A stretch of 64,000 bases of DNA from Pararhizobium sp. (GTDB lineage: Bacteria > Pseudomonadota > Alphaproteobacteria > Rhizobiales > Rhizobiaceae), in assembly GCA_030655075.1 (NCBI GenBank), contig JAURWE010000109.1, positions 123,733 to 187,732 on the forward strand, written 5' to 3'. Below, piece by piece: positions 26,264 to 34,352 of this stretch (its first letter is position 1; every line of letters starts with the position of its first letter). A program made the position numbers and the translations under genes. Under the pieces are notes generated by a model. It ran no database searches and was not told the origin of the DNA. It worked only from the letters and a program-made list of their open reading frames with translations.

Positions 26264-27310
26264 GTGAAGCTCAGGCTGGGAATATTTCGATTGCCGCGCA
26301 GGATCGTGATGATCCTTGCAGGCGGCATCGTGCTGTCCGGCGCATCGGCCGCTTTTGCCGTCTATGTCGGCACGGAAGCCATTCTCGGCCCGCCGGCCTC
26401 GTCGGTCTCCGGGCTCGACTGTACCAATGTCGCCGTCGTCAAGCTGCGCATCAACGGCCAGCGCTGGGTGCGCAAATTCGTCAAGACCGAAAGCACCGAC
26501 GGGCTGGTGCGCCTGAAGACGGCGCTTCGGGTCGCCAGCGTTTTTTCCAAGTCTGAAAAGGCCGATCTTTATCAGGTCGTCGTTCTCGATCAGAAGGGCC
26601 CCGACCAGCGCGGCGGCATTCGTGGCCGGGCGATTGGCGCCGAAGTGCTGTTCACGCCGCATCCCGGTGATGTGACCGGTATGCCAGCGGCCTTCAAGGC
26701 GCGCTATATCGACGGCACGGCCAATGCTGCCGGGCTGTTCGGCGGTGAGAAAATCGAGCTGCCACTGGATGACGTCAAGGCGATGATCCGGGGGATCGAC
26801 GACCAGACCGACTGTACCGACCCGCCGCTGCCCGAAGGCGAAGAGGCCAAGGCGTCCGAACACGGCAAGGCCAAGGAAAAGGGCCACGGAAAGGCCGCTG
26901 AGAAAAGCGGTGGCCATGGCGAGGCTGCCCCGTCGGGCCATGGCGAAGCTGCTGAATCCGGCCACGGGGAAGCCGCGCCTGCCGAGGGCGAGGCGGCCGA
27001 GCACGAGGCCGAAGGTCACGACAAGAAGCCGCATGAGCCGACATTCGAGGATTTCGCCGCCCTGAGCGATGATGCCGGCAGCCATGCGGCGCCGGAGCAT
27101 GTAACGGCGGGGCACGAAACGGTGGAGCCTGAAGCGGTCGAACACAAGGCCGCTGAACAGGAACCGGCCGGGCATGGCGATGCGGCGTCAGACGAGGCCG
27201 CTGTTGTGCATGAAGACGCCATAGTCCCGGCTCAGGAAAGCCACGCGGACACGGGCCATGTGGAGCCGGTCGAGATCAAGGCCGAAGGGCATGCCACCGC
27301 GCACGATTGA
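26264..27310 (+). CDS. Membrane-anchored protein with His/Glu/Ala-rich tail
   Basis: 348 residues from GTG 26264, preceded by GGAG 8 nt upstream. A basic start and one hydrophobic segment (IVMILAGGIVLSGASAAFAV, about residues 16-35) anchor or export it. The middle (residues 45-190) is a folded domain I do not recognise, with two Cys. The C-terminal 150 residues are low complexity, rich in His, Glu, Ala and Gly with recurring GHGEAA, EHKAAE and HGKA units. That tail is disordered and could bind divalent metal. A strong terminator follows. The neighbouring gene is under Mn2+ riboswitch control. Confidence 0.78.
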   Translation: MKLRLGIFRLPRRIVMILAGGIVLSGASAAFAVYVGTEAILGPPASSVSGLDCTNVAVVKLRINGQRWVRKFVKTESTDGLVRLKTALRVASVFSKSEKADLYQVVVLDQKGPDQRGGIRGRAIGAEVLFTPHPGDVTGMPAAFKARYIDGTANAAGLFGGEKIELPLDDVKAMIRGIDDQTDCTDPPLPEGEEAKASEHGKAKEKGHGKAAEKSGGHGEAAPSGHGEAAESGHGEAAPAEGEAAEHEAEGHDKKPHEPTFEDFAALSDDAGSHAAPEHVTAGHETVEPEAVEHKAAEQEPAGHGDAASDEAAVVHEDAIVPAQESHADTGHVEPVEIKAEGHATAHD

Positions 27311-27336
27311 TATTGGAATTGAATGTGCCAACAAAA

Positions 27337-27370
27337 AACGGCCCGCCTCGAAAGAGGCGGGCCGTTCCTA
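27337..27370. terminator. Bidirectional terminator
   Basis: 13-bp stem AACGGCCCGCCTC-GAAA-GAGGCGGGCCGTT (27337-27366) with a GAAA tetraloop, flanked by A-run on the left and a short T-rich stretch on the right. It separates the convergent tail-protein and DUF475 genes and would serve both. Confidence 0.85.
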
Positions 27371-27396
27371 TTTTGGCATGGCATCTGGTGAAGGCA

Positions 27397-28473
27397 TCAA
27401 TGCGCTTCGGCGTGTTCCAGCTCAGGATTGTTCTTGTTGTAGCGGATCGACGACCAGAGCGAGAGGCCGATGAGGGCCGCGCCGCCCAAGCCGGTGATGA
27501 CTTCCGGAATGTGGACCAGCGTCTGCACATACATGATCACCGACAGGATCAGGATTGCGTAGAAGGCGCCGTGTTCCAGATAGCGGTATTCGGCAAGCGT
27601 GCCCTTCTCGACCAGCATGATCGTCATCGAGCGCACATACATGGCGCCGATGCCAAGGCCAATGGCGATGATGAACAGGTCCTGCGTCAGAGCGAAAGCG
27701 CCGATGACGCCGTCGAAGGAGAAGCTGGCATCGAGCACTTCGAGATAGATGAAAGCGCCAAGGCCGCCCTTGGCCGCTTCGCTCATCGCCTTCTGCGAAG
27801 CATCGAGAATGCCGCCGACGACTTCGACCGCAAGGAAGGTCAGAAGACCGTAGATCGCCGAATAGACGAAGGTTACGGATTCGTCACCCTCAAGCAGGCT
27901 CGAAAACACCAGGATCAGCAACAGCACGAAGGCGATTTCAATGCCCTTGATCGTCGCGAACCGGGCCATGTAGGTCTCGATGAAGCGGATCCAGTGCACG
28001 TCCTTCTCGTGGTTGAAGAAGTAGGTGAGGCCGACCATCATCAGGAACGTGCCGCCGAAGGCCGCAATCGGCAGATGCGCCTCGTTCATGATGCGGGCGT
28101 ATTCGCTCGGCTGGCGGGCCGCCAGTTCCAGCGCTGCAAACGGGCCGATCTTGGCGGCAATGGCAACGATGGCGAGCGGGAAGATGATGCGCATGCCGAA
28201 CACGGCGATGACGATGCCCCAGGTGAGGAACCGGTGCTGCCAGACCGGCGTCATTTCCTTGAGCTTGTTGGCGTTGACGATGGCATTGTCGAAGGAAAGC
28301 GAGATTTCGAGCACGGCCAGAACCGAGCAGATGAAAAGGGCTGACAACAGGCCGCCCATCGTGCCGGTTGCGCGCCAGCCGAGCCAGGCGCCGAGAACGA
28401 GGCCGAGTGCGGTGACGATGAAGGCCCAGAGGAAATAGCTGAGCGTTGTCTTTGATGTGGTGATCTTATTCAT
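27397..28473 (-). CDS. DUF475 (TerC-like) integral membrane protein
   Basis: 358 residues with about nine hydrophobic segments. Conserved acidic membrane motifs of the TerC/DUF475 group are visible: EISLSFDNAIVNA near residue 57 and EVLDASFSFDGVIGAFAL near residue 225. TerC-type proteins export Mn2+ or load exported proteins with it. A yybP-ykoY riboswitch lies in the 5' leader (28620-28700), which ties the gene directly to manganese. DUF475 function itself is not biochemically settled; Mn2+ efflux is the best reading. Confidence 0.9.
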   Translation of the reverse strand: MNKITTSKTTLSYFLWAFIVTALGLVLGAWLGWRATGTMGGLLSALFICSVLAVLEISLSFDNAIVNANKLKEMTPVWQHRFLTWGIVIAVFGMRIIFPLAIVAIAAKIGPFAALELAARQPSEYARIMNEAHLPIAAFGGTFLMMVGLTYFFNHEKDVHWIRFIETYMARFATIKGIEIAFVLLLILVFSSLLEGDESVTFVYSAIYGLLTFLAVEVVGGILDASQKAMSEAAKGGLGAFIYLEVLDASFSFDGVIGAFALTQDLFIIAIGLGIGAMYVRSMTIMLVEKGTLAEYRYLEHGAFYAILILSVIMYVQTLVHIPEVITGLGGAALIGLSLWSSIRYNKNNPELEHAEAH

Positions 28474-28619
28474 CGGAAGTGCCCTTTCCGTCAGTGAAAA
28501 GGACGCGTGTGGACTGCATGCACGCTGCCGATGGGCCAGCGTATGCGAACCTTGAGAGATCGATTGTCATTGTGTTTTATCCGCCGGCCTAGATTGCTGG
28601 CGGTACCGACATCACGAGA

Positions 28620-28700
28620 GCGCCGTAAATCTCTCGCCAGAGGGGCCCGGCACCATACTCCTGCTGCTCCCGTCACGGGCGTCTGCAGCACCCCTTACCT
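28620..28700 (-). promoter_or_regulatory. yybP-ykoY manganese riboswitch
   Basis: On the minus strand the element opens with AAGGGGTGCTGC (ending 28687), close to the family start AAGGGGAGUAGC. It continues with GAGTATGGTGCCGGGCCCC (28642-28660), close to the conserved UAUGG/CCGGG loop, and closes with CTGGCGAGAGATTTAC (28625-28640), close to UGGCRAGACYUUUAC. GTAA and TTAC at the two ends pair as the basal stem. It precedes the DUF475 gene by about 150 nt. Members sense Mn2+ and switch on exporters. Confidence 0.85.
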
Positions 28701-28778
28701 AGCAGGACTGGACCGCGCGTCAAGGGGGGTGCTCGAGAGCAGCGCCGTTGCGATTTCGCTCAGAGCCAGATGCGTCCT

Positions 28779-29021
28779 CTAGTTACGCCCGTCGCGGCGG
28801 AGAGCCACGATCAGGCCCCGGCTTTCGAGCACGGTGATCTCCCGCAGCACCAGCGCATGTTCGATGCCGTAGAGTTTTGCGAAGGTCCGGCTATCTGAGG
28901 CGATGTCCATGTGAAGAGCAGCCAGAACTCCGGCACTGAGGCCGTTTAACGTCTGATCGCTCGCCCGGATGATGGTTTCAACCAGCGCCAGATAGGTCTC
29001 TTCCAGGTCGTCGCCGTCCAT
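28779..29021 (-). CDS. Small winged-helix-like protein coupled to the molybdoenzyme
   Basis: 80 residues. ATG 29021 shares its last-read base with the TGA of the preceding molybdoenzyme gene (TGATG arrangement), so it is translationally coupled. The sequence LSAGVLAALHMDIASDSRTF followed by KLYGIEHALVLREITVLESRG and LIVALRRDGR looks like a winged helix with helix-turn-helix and wing. It may be a regulator or an assembly partner of the oxidoreductase. I do not recognise a named family. Confidence 0.72.
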   Translation of the reverse strand: MDGDDLEETYLALVETIIRASDQTLNGLSAGVLAALHMDIASDSRTFAKLYGIEHALVLREITVLESRGLIVALRRDGRN

Positions 29022-31321
29022 CAGGCGGCGTCTGCCCGCAGGCGGAAGGAAACCAGAACGGATTTCGAGGCGGGCGTGTCGCTTTCGTCGCCGGCCTGGC
29101 CGAGCGGCACCAGCACGTTCAGCTCCGGATAATATCCGGCGACGCAGCCGCGCGGAATATCGTAGGGCACAAAGCGGAAATCGCCGGCGATGCGATCAAC
29201 GCCGTCCTCAAAGCGGCCGATGACATCGGCGCGGTCGCCGGCCCTGGCGCCGAGGCTGTCGAGATCGGCCGGGTTGATGAAGACGACGTTGCGCTCGCCG
29301 TAAACGCCGCGATAGCGGTCGTCCATGCCGTAGATCGTGGTGTTGTACTGGTCGTGCGAGCGGAAAGTCTGGAGAACGAAGACGCCGTCCTTGCCGCTAG
29401 CCTGCTGGCATTCGGTCGCTTCGGGCAGAGGCACGGAAGAAAAGGCGGCCAGCTGCGACGGCGTGTTCCATTCGCGGTTTGCCGCCGGATTGCGCAGGTG
29501 AAAGCCGCGCGGTTTGCGGACGCGCTCGTTGTAATTCTCGAAGCCCGGCAGCACGCGGGATATGTGGTCGCGGATCAGGTCGTAATCGTCGCCGAGTGCT
29601 GCCCAGTTGACGGTGGCCAAGCCAACGGTGGCGGCGGCAATGCCGGCGATGATCGCGACTTCCGAGCGCAACTCCGTTGATGCAGGCTTGTTGATGCCGC
29701 CGGAGCCGTGGACCATGCTCATGGAATCCTCGACGGTGACGATCTGCGCCACGCCGTTCGAATTGCTGTCCACCTCGGTGCGGCCAAGGCAGGGCAGGAT
29801 AAAACCGGTTTCACCCGGCAGAAGATGGGAATGGTTGAGCTTGGTGGCGATGTGCACGGTCAGCTGCTGGCTGGCAAGCGCCTTGGCAATCAGCGGGCTG
29901 TCGGGCGTGGCGCGGGCGAAATTGCCGCCGAGGCCGATGAAGGCGCGGGCCGAGCCGTCGAGCATGGCGCCGATGGCGGCCAAAACATTGTGGCCGGGAC
30001 GGCGCGGTGCGGTGAAGCCGAATTCCTGTTCCAGAGCATCGAGAAAGCCGTCCTCCGGCTTTTCGTTGATGCCGACGGTGCGATCGCCCTGAACGTTCGA
30101 ATGGCCGCGCACCGGGCAGAGGCCGGCGCCTGGCCTGCCGATATTGCCGCGCAGGAACATGAAGTTGGAAATCTCGCGGATGGTGGCGACCGAATGTTTG
30201 TGCTGGGTGACACCCATCGCCCAGGTGCAGATGACGCGTCCGGCACCGAGATAGACCTTTGCGGCCCGCTCGATCTCGACGCGCGTCAGGCCGGACTGAT
30301 CTTCGATCTCCTCCCAGGACGTGGCATCGACCGCATCGCGGTAGGCGGCGAAACCGGCGGTATGTTGCGCCAGAAAATCATGATCGAGCAAAGAGGACAG
30401 GCCGTCGGCCACAGCATTGTCATCGGCGGCGAAGACAGCCTTGCTCATGCCGCGCACGGCCGCCATGTCGCCGCCGAGGCGCGGCTGGAAATAATGGCTG
30501 GCGATTTCTGTGCTGCCGCCGCGCAGCATTTCCAGCTTGTCCTGCGGATCGGAAAAGCGCTCTAGCCCGCGTTCGCGCACCGGATTGAAGACGACGATCT
30601 CGGCGCCGCGCTGGGAGGCCCGGCGCAGGTCGCCCAGCATGCGCGGATGGTTGGTGCCGGGGTTCTGGCCAATGACGAAGATGGCGTCTGCCTCCTCGAA
30701 ATCCTCGAGCAGAACCGTGCCCTTGCCGGCGCCGATCGACTGGCGCAGCGCCACGCCGCTCGCCTCATGGCACATGTTTGAGCAATCGGGAAAATTGTTG
30801 GTGCCGTAGAGCCGGACGAACAGCTGATAGAGGAACGCCGCCTCATTGCTGGCACGGCCGGAGGTGTAGAACTCGGCCCGGTCGGGGCTGTCGAGACTTT
30901 TCAGGATGCCGCCGATCTCGGCGAAGGCGGCGTCCCAGCTGACCGGCAGATAGCGGTCGCTGGCGGCGTCATAGCGCATCGGATGGGTGAGGCGGCCTTC
31001 CTGCTCGAGGGCGTAGTCGGTCCATGAGCGCAGCTCCGAGACCGTGTGGCGGGCGAAGAAATCCGGGGGAGTGCGCTTGTCGGTCGCTTCCCAGGCGACG
31101 GCCTTGACGCCGTTTTCGCAGAACTCGAAGGAGGAGCCATGCGCCGGGTCACCCCAGGCACAGCCGGGGCAATCGAAACCATCCGGCTGATTGGCCTTCA
31201 GCAGTGCCCGTGCGCCTGCAATCGGCGAGCCGCTTTCAAGAAGGTGCTTGCCGCAGCTTTTCAGAGCGCCCCAGCCGCCGGCGGCTTTCGAGGCCTTCCC
31301 GATAAAAACAGTCTTCGTCAT
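29021..31321 (-). CDS. FdhF/YdeP-family molybdopterin oxidoreductase
   Basis: 766 residues, the family length. The N terminus carries CPGCAWGDP with further Cys in FEFCENG, the YdeP-type Fe-S region. The Mo-ligand position is Cys in SNMCHEASGVAL. Molybdopterin-dinucleotide contacts follow (FVIGQNPGTNHPRML, FLRGNIGRPGAGLCPVRGHS, GLGGNFARATPDS) and the C-terminal beta-barrel ends with AGDRADVIGRF. YdeP relatives are linked to acid resistance, but the natural substrate is not known. It shares a promoter region with the divergent radical SAM gene. Confidence 0.9.
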   Translation of the reverse strand: MTKTVFIGKASKAAGGWGALKSCGKHLLESGSPIAGARALLKANQPDGFDCPGCAWGDPAHGSSFEFCENGVKAVAWEATDKRTPPDFFARHTVSELRSWTDYALEQEGRLTHPMRYDAASDRYLPVSWDAAFAEIGGILKSLDSPDRAEFYTSGRASNEAAFLYQLFVRLYGTNNFPDCSNMCHEASGVALRQSIGAGKGTVLLEDFEEADAIFVIGQNPGTNHPRMLGDLRRASQRGAEIVVFNPVRERGLERFSDPQDKLEMLRGGSTEIASHYFQPRLGGDMAAVRGMSKAVFAADDNAVADGLSSLLDHDFLAQHTAGFAAYRDAVDATSWEEIEDQSGLTRVEIERAAKVYLGAGRVICTWAMGVTQHKHSVATIREISNFMFLRGNIGRPGAGLCPVRGHSNVQGDRTVGINEKPEDGFLDALEQEFGFTAPRRPGHNVLAAIGAMLDGSARAFIGLGGNFARATPDSPLIAKALASQQLTVHIATKLNHSHLLPGETGFILPCLGRTEVDSNSNGVAQIVTVEDSMSMVHGSGGINKPASTELRSEVAIIAGIAAATVGLATVNWAALGDDYDLIRDHISRVLPGFENYNERVRKPRGFHLRNPAANREWNTPSQLAAFSSVPLPEATECQQASGKDGVFVLQTFRSHDQYNTTIYGMDDRYRGVYGERNVVFINPADLDSLGARAGDRADVIGRFEDGVDRIAGDFRFVPYDIPRGCVAGYYPELNVLVPLGQAGDESDTPASKSVLVSFRLRADAA

Positions 31322-31407
31322 GCGGTATCTCTTCGAACAATCTGCGTGTCATTGTGCGGCGCATCTTAATATGATGATCGAACTCATGTTTTTCAACGCG
31401 CATGACG

Positions 31408-31420
31408 GACATTCAATGTC
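31408..31420. promoter_or_regulatory. Short perfect palindrome in divergent promoter
   Basis: GACATT-C-AATGTC lies between the molybdoenzyme gene (starts 31321) and the radical SAM gene (starts 31579). It could be an operator for either. I saw no GTTC-N7-GTTC type LexA box in this region. Confidence 0.35.
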
Positions 31421-31578
31421 GTTGAGATCGCAGATGTTTCGCCACCAAAGGATGAGCTGCTGCCGTGGCCACGAGCGCATTGTAAATTGCGAATGCTGCA
31501 TTGCACAATACGGCCATGGGCAGATTTCAGGGTAGCGGTCGCCTTGACACGCTGCAGTCAGAACATAAAGTGAACAGA

Positions 31579-32811
31579 ATGAAAAAGTCTCTCCAGGAAC
31601 GGCTCGCCATTCTTTCCGATGCGGCCAAGTATGATGCCTCCTGTGCCTCCAGTGGCACGACCAAGCGCAGTTCGGCCAAGTCGGGCGGGTTGGGCTCGAC
31701 CGAGGGCTCCGGCATCTGCCATGCCTATGCGCCGGACGGACGCTGCATTTCTCTGCTCAAGATTCTGATGACGAATTTCTGCGTCTATGACTGCGCCTAT
31801 TGCATCAACCGGTCTTCCAGCAATGTCGAGCGGGCCCGGTTCACGGTCGAAGAGGTGGTCTGGCTGACACTGGAGTTCTACCGGCGCAATTATATCGAGG
31901 GCTTGTTCCTGTCCTCGGGCATCATCCGCTCATCGGATCACACGATGGAGGAGATGGTGCGCATCGCCAAAAGCCTGCGCACGGAGCACAATTTTCGCGG
32001 CTATATCCACCTGAAAACCATTCCCGAGGCGTCACCACTGTTGATCGAGCAGGCGGGGCTCTATGCGGACCGGCTGTCGATCAACATCGAGCTTCCGACC
32101 GATGCCGGCATCTCGAAATTCGCGCCGGAAAAACGGCCGGACAATATCCGCAAGTCGATGGGCGAGCTGCGGCTGAAGATCGAGGAGGCCGAAGAGCCGA
32201 CCTTGCAGAAGAAGCGCACGAAAAAGTTCGTGCCGGCCGGCCAGAGCACGCAGATGATCGTCGGGGCCGACGGCGCCAGCGACGCGATCATTCTGGGCAC
32301 CAGTTCGCGGCTGTACGGCAGCTACGGCTTGCGCCGCGTCTATTATTCCGCCTTCAGCCCGATCCCGGATTCGTCGAAAACCCTGCCCTTGACGAAGCCG
32401 CCGCTGATGCGCGAGCACCGGCTCTATCAGGCCGACTGGCTCTATCGCTTCTACGGCTTCGACATCGGCGAGATCACCGCCGGGCGCGAAGACGGGATGC
32501 TCGATCTCGACCTCGATCCCAAACTCGCCTGGGCACTGTCGCACCGGGAGCAATTTCCCGTCGATATCAACCGGGCGGACAAATCTGTGCTGCTGCGCGT
32601 GCCGGGCCTCGGCACCAAGACGGTGAAATCGATCCTGCAGGTCCGCCGCCACCGGCGCATCCGGCTGGAAGATCTAGCGCGGCTGGGCGTTTCTCTCAAA
32701 AAGGTTCAAGCCTTCATCAGCGCCGAAGGCTGGACTCCGGCGCGGCTGATCGACCGCAGCGATCTGCGCACGATGTTTCAGCCAAAGCCCGAGCAACTGG
32801 CGCTGTTCTGA
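31579..32811 (+). CDS. Radical SAM protein of the UdgX-linked DNA modification/repair family
   Basis: 410 residues from ATG 31579; an in-frame ATG at 31516 is possible. The radical SAM cluster is Cys68, Cys72 and Cys75 in FCVYDCAYC. A conserved N terminus (MKKSLQERLAILSDAAKYD, SSGTTKRSS) is special to this family. The C terminus has a helix-hairpin-helix DNA-binding motif (NRADKSVLLRVPGLGTKTVK, about residues 332-351). The gene overlaps udgX by one base (TGATG). The family always travels with UdgX-type proteins and is presumed to act on DNA; its reaction is not known. Confidence 0.9.
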   Translation: MKKSLQERLAILSDAAKYDASCASSGTTKRSSAKSGGLGSTEGSGICHAYAPDGRCISLLKILMTNFCVYDCAYCINRSSSNVERARFTVEEVVWLTLEFYRRNYIEGLFLSSGIIRSSDHTMEEMVRIAKSLRTEHNFRGYIHLKTIPEASPLLIEQAGLYADRLSINIELPTDAGISKFAPEKRPDNIRKSMGELRLKIEEAEEPTLQKKRTKKFVPAGQSTQMIVGADGASDAIILGTSSRLYGSYGLRRVYYSAFSPIPDSSKTLPLTKPPLMREHRLYQADWLYRFYGFDIGEITAGREDGMLDLDLDPKLAWALSHREQFPVDINRADKSVLLRVPGLGTKTVKSILQVRRHRRIRLEDLARLGVSLKKVQAFISAEGWTPARLIDRSDLRTMFQPKPEQLALF

Positions 32812-34352
32812 TGCGGCGGGTGGTGTTGCGCGGACGCGGCGATTTCGGCGAATGGCGGGATTCGGCTCGCGACCTGCTGATGGCAGGTATCCGGCCCGGC
32901 GGTATCGATTGGCAGGTTGCCGATGCGGGCGACGATCTCCTGTCAGGCGCTCCGGCCACATCGGTCCAGCCGCTGCCGGCTCGAGTGGGGCCACCGATCA
33001 CCGTTCCGCGCGCGTTCGTCACGCTGGCAGAAACGGTGATCTGCCATTCCGATCCCTGCCGTTTCGGGCTGCTCTACCGGCTTCTCTGGCGGCTTCAGGC
33101 GGATCGAAACCTGCTGGCGGTGCGGTCCGATGCTGATGTCGCCGATGTTGTTGCGCTCGAAAAATCTGTGCGGCGCGACAGCCACAAGATGAAGGCCTTC
33201 GTGCGCTTCAAGGAGGCCCGTATCGAGGCGGTCGATGCCAGCCTCTTGTTTCCCGAGGTGCGATCCGAGCCCGATGTCGCCGTCAAGAAACGGCGACAGT
33301 TCATCGCCTGGTTCGAGCCGGATCACTTTATCGTCGCGCGCACGGCGCCGTTCTTCCAGCGCCGGTTCACCGACATGGACTGGATGATCCTGACGCCGCA
33401 CGGCTCGGCCGGCTGGGACGGCACGGCGCTGACCGTTTCGGATGAACCGGCGGAAAAGCCTGTGGTAACCGACGCCACGGACGATCTCTGGCGGACCTAT
33501 TTTGCCAATATCTTCAACCCCGCCCGGCTGAAGATAAAGGCGATGCAGGCGGAGATGCCGAAGAAATACTGGAAGAACCTGCCCGAGGCCGGGTTGATCC
33601 CGCAGATGATCGCCGATGCGGAGGCCAATGTCGCGGCCATGGTGGCGCGGCAGGCAAGCCAGCCGCCGGCGCATCATCCGCAATTGCGCGAGGCCGCGCT
33701 GCGGTCCTTTCCGGCTCCTGCGATGGTGCCGGCGGCGGGCACCGTGGCAGCGATGGCCGAGGAGGCGCGCGGCTGCCAGCGCTGTCCGATCCACGCCAAG
33801 GCGACGCAGACCGTGTTCGGCGAGGGGCCTGCCGATGCGGAGATCATGTTTGTCGGCGAGCAGGCGGGTGATCATGAAGATCTGGCCGGAAAGCCGTTCA
33901 TCGGCCCGGCCGGAAAACTGCTGGACACGGTTCTGGCGCAGACCGGCATCGACCGGGGCCGTTGCTACGTCACCAATGCAGTCAAACATTTCAAATACGA
34001 GCCGCGCGGCAAACGCCGCCTGCACCAGCGCCCGACCATGGGCGAGGTCGATCACTGCCGCTGGTGGCTGCAGAAGGAACTGGCGCTGATCCGGCCGAAG
34101 CTGGTGGTTGCGCTCGGCGCCACAGCCTTTTTTTCCCTGACGCGCTCGCGGCAAAAGATTTCGGATGTACGCGGCCGCGTGCTCGATCTTTCTGACGAGA
34201 CGGCGCTGATCGTCACGGTGCATCCGGCCTATTTGCTGCGCCTGCCGGACGAGGACCGCCGCGCCGAAGAGATGGCGAATTTTCGCCGCGACATGGCGCT
34301 GGCGCAAGCGTTCTTGGCTGCGCCCGAGGGGCAGCGCCGCCTCAGCCGGTAA
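32811..34352 (+). CDS. DUF4130-UdgX fusion, uracil-DNA cross-linking glycosylase
   Basis: 513 residues. The N-terminal 250 residues are the DUF4130 domain that partners the radical SAM protein. The C-terminal part is a family 4-like uracil-DNA glycosylase with motif A GEQAGDHEDLAGKPF (349-363), Cys ligands for a 4Fe-4S cluster (CQRCP) and motif B HPAYLLR (471-477). The loop KRRLH at 401-405 with His405 is the UdgX hallmark; in Mycobacterium UdgX the matching His bonds covalently to the abasic sugar after uracil release. The 3' end overlaps the opposing aminotransferase gene by 11 bp. Confidence 0.92.
   Translation: MRRVVLRGRGDFGEWRDSARDLLMAGIRPGGIDWQVADAGDDLLSGAPATSVQPLPARVGPPITVPRAFVTLAETVICHSDPCRFGLLYRLLWRLQADRNLLAVRSDADVADVVALEKSVRRDSHKMKAFVRFKEARIEAVDASLLFPEVRSEPDVAVKKRRQFIAWFEPDHFIVARTAPFFQRRFTDMDWMILTPHGSAGWDGTALTVSDEPAEKPVVTDATDDLWRTYFANIFNPARLKIKAMQAEMPKKYWKNLPEAGLIPQMIADAEANVAAMVARQASQPPAHHPQLREAALRSFPAPAMVPAAGTVAAMAEEARGCQRCPIHAKATQTVFGEGPADAEIMFVGEQAGDHEDLAGKPFIGPAGKLLDTVLAQTGIDRGRCYVTNAVKHFKYEPRGKRRLHQRPTMGEVDHCRWWLQKELALIRPKLVVALGATAFFSLTRSRQKISDVRGRVLDLSDETALIVTVHPAYLLRLPDEDRRAEEMANFRRDMALAQAFLAAPEGQRRLSR

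Noticed and set aside
28696..28723. TTGACG-N16-TAGGTA (minus strand) as the promoter of the riboswitch transcript
   Set aside because: Transcription from it would begin inside the aptamer and remove the conserved AAGGGG, so the real start must lie further upstream.
31322..31578. LexA box in front of the radical SAM-UdgX operon
   Set aside because: No GTTC-N7-GTTC or its complement could be found, although an SOS link would have been attractive.
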